The notes under the pieces are model-generated. The model was given only the letters and a program-made list of their open reading frames with translations. It did not search any database and had not been told where the DNA came from. A stretch of DNA of 64,000 bases from the NCBI RefSeq assembly GCF_008630915.1, contig NZ_CP043909.1, forward strand, positions 2,852,001 to 2,916,000, in the 5' to 3' direction. Below, piece after piece: positions 60,172-64,000 of the stretch. This DNA is from Acinetobacter suaedae. GTDB lineage: Bacteria; Pseudomonadota; Gammaproteobacteria; Pseudomonadales; Moraxellaceae. How positions within the stretch are numbered: the first letter of the stretch is position 1; every line of letters starts with the position of its first letter. The position numbers and the translations under genes were made by a program.

Positions 60172-60575
60172 ATACCTTAATCCAAACCTATCAACGTATT
60201 TTGAAGTTAAGTCAGGTCATGATTGGCTCGCTATGGATTTATCAGGGTTTATTTCCAAAATTAATTTTTAAAGTAGAAGATGAACAATACTTTTGGCAAT
60301 ACATGGGCTTAGCTTCAGAGTATATCTTCTGGATGATTTCACTTTCTGGGATCGCTGAAATTAGCTTCGGTTTTATGTTTTTATTATTTACACATCGATA
60401 TTTACATAAGTTAAATATTATCAGTCTGATTGGGTTATTTATTTTCGTTTTATTGATTTACCCCAATAAAATCTATCAAGCATTTAATCCTGTGGTCATG
60501 AATCTCGGATTGATTAGCCTTTCAATTATTGCCTTGTGGTGTATTGATACCCTCCAAGAGATCAAGCTCGAATAA
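60168..60575 (+). CDS. DoxX-like membrane protein
   Basis: A 135-residue membrane protein with four spans (about 18-30, 48-70, 83-105, 112-128) and the DoxX-like pattern GSLWIYQGLFPKLIF and SGIAEISFGFMFLLF. DoxX relatives are membrane subunits linked to thiol or sulfide oxidation and stress. The start overlaps the DCC gene stop (ATGA), so a coupled pair is likely. Its 3' end overlaps the convergent metallo-hydrolase gene by 14 bases. Confidence 0.8.
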   Translation: MNTLIQTYQRILKLSQVMIGSLWIYQGLFPKLIFKVEDEQYFWQYMGLASEYIFWMISLSGIAEISFGFMFLLFTHRYLHKLNIISLIGLFIFVLLIYPNKIYQAFNPVVMNLGLISLSIIALWCIDTLQEIKLE

Positions 60576-61614
60576 AATGCCCTTCACGAATACAATAAAA
60601 TGGACTCACTAATTTTGAGGATGCTTTCATCTCATGCATCAGCTCTTGTTCTGGCGCATCACGATCTTCATCCGTCAGCTGAAAAGTCCGATAATGTATC
60701 GCTAGCGATCGGTGTGCATGCAAATCTAGATGTGCATGGAACGCATCTTGTGGATTCATATGCACATGGCGCATCAAATGACGCGGCTCATAAGCACCTA
60801 TAGGTAGCAATGCTACTCTCGCATCACCATAACGCTCATGGATCTGCTTAAAATGTCCTGCATAGCCTGTATCACCTGCAAAAAAACAATGTCCTGTTTT
60901 TGCAAGCAATGAAAATCCCCCCCACAACGCGCGATTTTGATCCCTAAATCCACGTCCAGAGGCATGCTGTGCTGGCGTATAAGCAATTTTCAATTCATCA
61001 TGAAATGGAATTTCTTGCCACCAATCCATTTCAATCACATGCAAATGTTCAGGCATATAATAACCATTGCCTAAACCCGTATAGATCGGCATTTCAAACT
61101 TCTGATGAAGCCATTCTAAAGTCGCCAAATCAAGATGATCATAATGATTATGGCTCAATAGCACACCATGAATATAAGGCAGATGCTCTAAAGCAATTCC
61201 AGCTGTACACGCACGCTGTGGACCACGTCCTTGCCGTGGACTTGCATATTCACTCCAAACAGGATCTGTTAAAAAGTTATACGGACCTATTTGGATCAAA
61301 ACAGTCGCATGCCCCACAAACCATATTTGCCAATCATTCAAATCCGCATGAGGACGGTTTTGGGGAAATTCCAAAATTTGATTACGCAAATTCAACTCAT
61401 GTGCCCGATCAACCTGCCATGTAAAGGACTTCCGTGTGGCTAGCCATTTCACCAAGCCTTTACGGCCTAGTGGTGACAAAGGACGCTCTAGATTGTAGAA
61501 ACGATCAAGACCACTATGCTCAGATGCCTCATGCGGAAATGGAGGTTTCATCCATGTATGGCTCAAGCAAGATTGTGTCGGCAATTGATAGGTTAATGTC
61601 GGCTTATCTTTCAT
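60562..61614 (-). CDS. MBL-fold metallo-hydrolase (NAPE-PLD/UlaG-like)
   Basis: A 350-residue metallo-beta-lactamase-fold hydrolase. Zinc ligands are in LSHNHYDHLD (His155-x-His157-x-Asp159-His160), with FVGHATVLIQIGPYNFLTDPVW before it and FFAGDTGYAGHF (Asp ligand) later, ending with AIHYRTFQLTDE. This is the NAPE-hydrolysing phospholipase D-like or YtnP/UlaG pattern. Lipid substrate is possible but not shown. GAAGACG precedes the ATG. Confidence 0.9.
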   Translation of the reverse strand: MKDKPTLTYQLPTQSCLSHTWMKPPFPHEASEHSGLDRFYNLERPLSPLGRKGLVKWLATRKSFTWQVDRAHELNLRNQILEFPQNRPHADLNDWQIWFVGHATVLIQIGPYNFLTDPVWSEYASPRQGRGPQRACTAGIALEHLPYIHGVLLSHNHYDHLDLATLEWLHQKFEMPIYTGLGNGYYMPEHLHVIEMDWWQEIPFHDELKIAYTPAQHASGRGFRDQNRALWGGFSLLAKTGHCFFAGDTGYAGHFKQIHERYGDARVALLPIGAYEPRHLMRHVHMNPQDAFHAHLDLHAHRSLAIHYRTFQLTDEDRDAPEQELMHEMKASSKLVSPFYCIREGHFIRA

Positions 61615-61933
61615 GTACGTCTTCTATGGTGAAATCCAATCGCATGGGATGATAGGAATATTTCGATCTTTAGGCTTTAAGTATCAAGTCAATCCAAGTT
61701 TTTCTCATATACAAAATGTATCAATCTTAGAAAATTTAATGACGCCCTGATCCTAACATAAGCTGTTAGTTATGCTGATTTTCTTTGACCGAGTCAATAC
61801 CATTTTCACGTCGTTATCATACGGATTGGTGGTTGATTTTATTCCAAATGATATGCACTGGCTTTTCCTCTAGTTTCCGCACCACATAAAAAAACAGCCG
61901 CATCAAGCGACTGTTTCTAACAATTCTATATCC
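61615..61933. other. 319-base intergenic region
   Basis: Upstream of the metallo-hydrolase gene and downstream of the GST gene. I see no ORF. It contains the GST terminator (61888-61918) on the right and probably the metallo-hydrolase promoter on the left, which I could not assign clearly. Confidence 0.6.
61888..61918 (-). terminator. Terminator after GST gene
   Basis: Read on the minus strand: AACAGTCGC, TTGAT loop, GCGGCTGTT (one wobble), then seven T. Confidence 0.85.
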
Positions 61934-62545
61934 TTAACCAGCATGACTAAAAAATTCAGCAAATTTCTCATAACTAGGGCGCTTACTCACATGATCCAAA
62001 TAACGCGCTATTGCTGGATGAGGTTGTATTTCTTCCATTTTCAGTTGCCAAAATAACATAGCTGCCACCAACACATCCGCCGTTGTAAACTGCTCACCAC
62101 ATAAATAAGGTGCAGCCTCACCCACGCCAATCACAAAGGCATTATAAGCATCATCATAGTCGCCATAGCCAACTGAAGACTTTTGTTCAGGATTCACCCC
62201 TACACCAAGCATACGGTCGGTTGCAGCAGCTTCCCATGGTCCAGAAATGAAGAATAACCAACGATAATACACACCACGTTGCGGATCATTTAACGCTGGC
62301 GCTAAGCCTTTCTCTGCAAACTTATCGGTCAAATAAGCGCAAATAGCCCCCAACTCATAGATCACCACATCATCATCAACTAGAACAGGTACTTTCCCAA
62401 AAGGATTAATTTTTAAATATTCAGGTGTTTTCATTTCCGTATCAAAAGCAACTTCAATGCGTTCACATTCAATACCCAGTTCGATTAACAACCAATCGAC
62501 AACAACACCACGTGAAAAAGAATTTGTATATAGTTTTAGAGCCAT
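61934..62545 (-). CDS. Glutathione S-transferase family protein
   Basis: A 203-residue GST with thioredoxin-like N-terminal domain (about 1-78: MALKLYTNSFSRGVVVDWLLIELG, NPFGKVPVLVDDDVVIYELGAICAYL) and helical C-terminal domain (about 90-203: AAPYLCGEQFTTADVLVAAMLFW). The glutathione site Glu-Leu in VIYELGAI replaces the usual Glu-Ser. AAGGAAAT precedes the ATG. It lies 52 bases downstream of a WYL regulator gene on the same strand. Confidence 0.9.
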   Translation of the reverse strand: MALKLYTNSFSRGVVVDWLLIELGIECERIEVAFDTEMKTPEYLKINPFGKVPVLVDDDVVIYELGAICAYLTDKFAEKGLAPALNDPQRGVYYRWLFFISGPWEAAATDRMLGVGVNPEQKSSVGYGDYDDAYNAFVIGVGEAAPYLCGEQFTTADVLVAAMLFWQLKMEEIQPHPAIARYLDHVSKRPSYEKFAEFFSHAG

Positions 62546-62597
62546 TTTGATATTTCCTTGTTTATTTGGTCTTATTTAAATTTAATACTTTTGATTG

Positions 62598-63296
62598 TCA
62601 GTTTTTGTCAGTAGTGGAGTGGCAAACTTCTTGTCTCCACCATTGTTGGAAAAGTTGTTGTTTAAAATGAGGATATAACTCTTGGCTTAAACTCAATTGC
62701 TGTATTCGATCTATTCTGAAATGTCGAAATCCATTACGCAGTTCACACCATGCTGCTAAAACGATACGATCATTAAAATATCCTAATGCAAATGGCCACA
62801 ATACTCTTGAACTGACTCGTTGCTGCTCATCGGCATAATCAACCATGATTTTGACTTGTTGACGAATCGCGATTCGAACCTGCTCAACTAACTGCTCATC
62901 TACAGGCAACCATGTTTGAATTGATCTTAGCGTGGTTTGTTGTAGTAGATGCTGACAATGCGTAGGTAGTACCGCATTCAGTTTTGCCAATACAGAAGTT
63001 GATGCTGATTTTAGGGCTTGATCAGGAATCTCACTTAACCAGTTTAATGCCAAGAAAATAGCTTCAATTTCGGTTTCATTTAATGTCATCGGTGGAAGTA
63101 AGAAGTTTTCTTTAAGTTGAAAACCTAGACCCGCAGCAGCATCAATACTGACACCTTGCTCTCGCAAACTCTCAATATCACGATAAACACTACGCTGACT
63201 GATTCGTAAACGCTCCGCCAGCACCTTTGCCGTTACTGGATAACGATATTCTCTTAATAATTGCAAAAGATTGAGCAAACGAATTGAACGACTCAT
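62598..63296 (-). CDS. YafY-family WYL-domain transcriptional regulator
   Basis: A 232-residue regulator: N-terminal HTH_11 (about 5-60, RLLNLLQLLREYRYPVTAKVLAERLRISQRSVYRDIESLREQG) and C-terminal WYL domain (about 135-215, VDYADEQQRVSSRVLWPFALGYFNDRIVLAAWCELRNGFRHFRIDRI). Ligand unknown. AGGAAA precedes the ATG. It is upstream of the GST gene on the same strand, which could be its target and operon mate. Confidence 0.9.
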   Translation of the reverse strand: MSRSIRLLNLLQLLREYRYPVTAKVLAERLRISQRSVYRDIESLREQGVSIDAAAGLGFQLKENFLLPPMTLNETEIEAIFLALNWLSEIPDQALKSASTSVLAKLNAVLPTHCQHLLQQTTLRSIQTWLPVDEQLVEQVRIAIRQQVKIMVDYADEQQRVSSRVLWPFALGYFNDRIVLAAWCELRNGFRHFRIDRIQQLSLSQELYPHFKQQLFQQWWRQEVCHSTTDKN

Positions 63297-63372
63297 GGCT
63301 TTCCTATTGTTTTGTTATTATTTTTTTGATGGGAGAGCATGCTCCCCCACCTTGGTGTAATGCTTAAACCAC

Positions 63373-64000
63373 TTAACTCTCTGAGAGTGCCGTCGATTGT
63401 ATCATCCCTTGCAAATAACCATGCAATTGTTGCACATTATCCGCAATCGTAAGCGGTTGATAACGTTGTAACGTTTCAACACTATGCACGCCATAACTGA
63501 CGCCGATTCTTGGCATATTCAGATTTTGTGCCATCTCAAGATCATAACTAGTATCTCCCACCATAATGGCACGATCCACAGCCACATCCATCTCTGAAAT
63601 GATTTCTTGTAACATCAATGGATCTGGTTTCGATCTGGTTTCGCTCGCCGCACGGGTAATATCAAAAATGTCATGGCTATTGGTTTGTCCAAGCACTCGA
63701 TCCAAGCCTTTACGGCTTTTACCAGTGGCAACAGCAAGTTTCAAACCTTGTTGCTTTAAATCAGTGAGCAGTTCAGCAACGCCATTAAACCAGACATCAC
63801 CCTTCGAGTTCGCCACATAATGATCCGCATAACATTGCAAAATATCCTGCTGTAAATGGGGTACCTGTGGAAATAAGATTTGCATAACCTCAGGCAAGCC
63901 CAAACCAATAATACTTTTCGCAGCGTCACTGCTCAGCGGCTGTTCAAATTGTTGTGCAGCATGCTGCAAACTTGCCACAATTTGCCCAACAGAATCAAAC
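63373..64000 (-). CDS. HAD phosphatase, Gph-like (5' end outside window)
   Basis: The open frame runs off the right edge; upstream of residue MASLQHAAQQ the frame continues FDSVGQIV, which is the end of the HAD motif I (DGTLFDS), so the true start lies outside the window. Visible parts include LKLAVATGKSRKGLDRVL (motif II) and IMVGDTSYDLEMAQNL (motif IV). This is the phosphoglycolate phosphatase-like (Gph/YbiV-type, HAD-IA) pattern. Substrate not determined. Confidence 0.9.
   Translation of the reverse strand, partial: FDSVGQIVASLQHAAQQFEQPLSSDAAKSIIGLGLPEVMQILFPQVPHLQQDILQCYADHYVANSKGDVWFNGVAELLTDLKQQGLKLAVATGKSRKGLDRVLGQTNSHDIFDITRAASETRSKPDPLMLQEIISEMDVAVDRAIMVGDTSYDLEMAQNLNMPRIGVSYGVHSVETLQRYQPLTIADNVQQLHGYLQGMIQSTALSES

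Overview
The window is AT-rich, gene-dense chromosomal DNA from a gammaproteobacterium, almost certainly Acinetobacter. The evidence is the asd-fimV-truA and rppH-ptsP neighbourhoods shared with Pseudomonas, leuC-leuD and leuB separated by a lipoprotein gene, a tonB-exbB-exbD operon, a purU and TetR/coniferyl-aldehyde-dehydrogenase group, and many Acinetobacter-type small hypothetical proteins. The species cannot be fixed from the sequence. No tRNA, rRNA, CRISPR array, prophage or insertion sequence was found. Most genes are closed by strong A/T-flanked hairpin terminators.

Layout. 1-3.8 kb: small ABM-domain protein, a siderophore receptor with an upstream Fur box, and an orphan TonB-like protein. 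3.9-10.5 kb: DUF3108 protein, xpt, thyA-folA-DUF4105, META lipoprotein, msrA. 10.5-16.4 kb: exbD/exbB/tonB, purU, a TetR regulator divergent from an aldehyde dehydrogenase with a clear palindromic operator, and rpmB-rpmG. 16.6-30.8 kb: K+/H+ antiporter, a run of nucleic-acid genes (UvrD-like helicase, RRM protein, ASCH protein), HdeD-like protein, a metzincin-like protease, topA, an HxlR/quinone-oxidoreductase pair, slyX and uup. 30.8-39.9 kb is the most accessory part: macrodomain protein, GXWXG protein, LpxL-type acyltransferase, a lipoprotein with a 47-unit Pro-Thr stalk and five C-x24-C repeats, a JmjC/cupin hydroxylase divergent from it, an SH3 protein, a DUF6502-lipoprotein operon, a candidate small RNA, and an EEP-family phosphatase. 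39.9-45.8 kb: asd, a two-gene fimV, asparaginase, truA. 45.8-57 kb: AraC regulator, infA, leuB/leuD/leuC, a Fur-box-linked DUF2061 protein, LysR, HAD phosphatase, rppH, ptsP. 57-64 kb: katG with a hairpin just before its start codon, a DCC/DoxX pair, an NAPE-PLD-like metallo-hydrolase, a GST with a WYL regulator, and the 3' part of a Gph-like phosphatase cut by the window edge.

The genes serve iron uptake (receptor plus two TonB proteins), folate/thymidylate and one-carbon metabolism (thyA, folA, purU), leucine synthesis, peroxide and methionine-oxidation defence (katG, msrA), DNA topology and repair, translation (rpmB, rpmG, infA, truA, uup) and envelope and polar organisation (LpxL, FimV). 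I found no large undescribed system. The best leads are the Pro-Thr-stalk five-repeat lipoprotein with its divergent hydroxylase, and the minus-strand small-RNA candidate near 38.4-38.6 kb.
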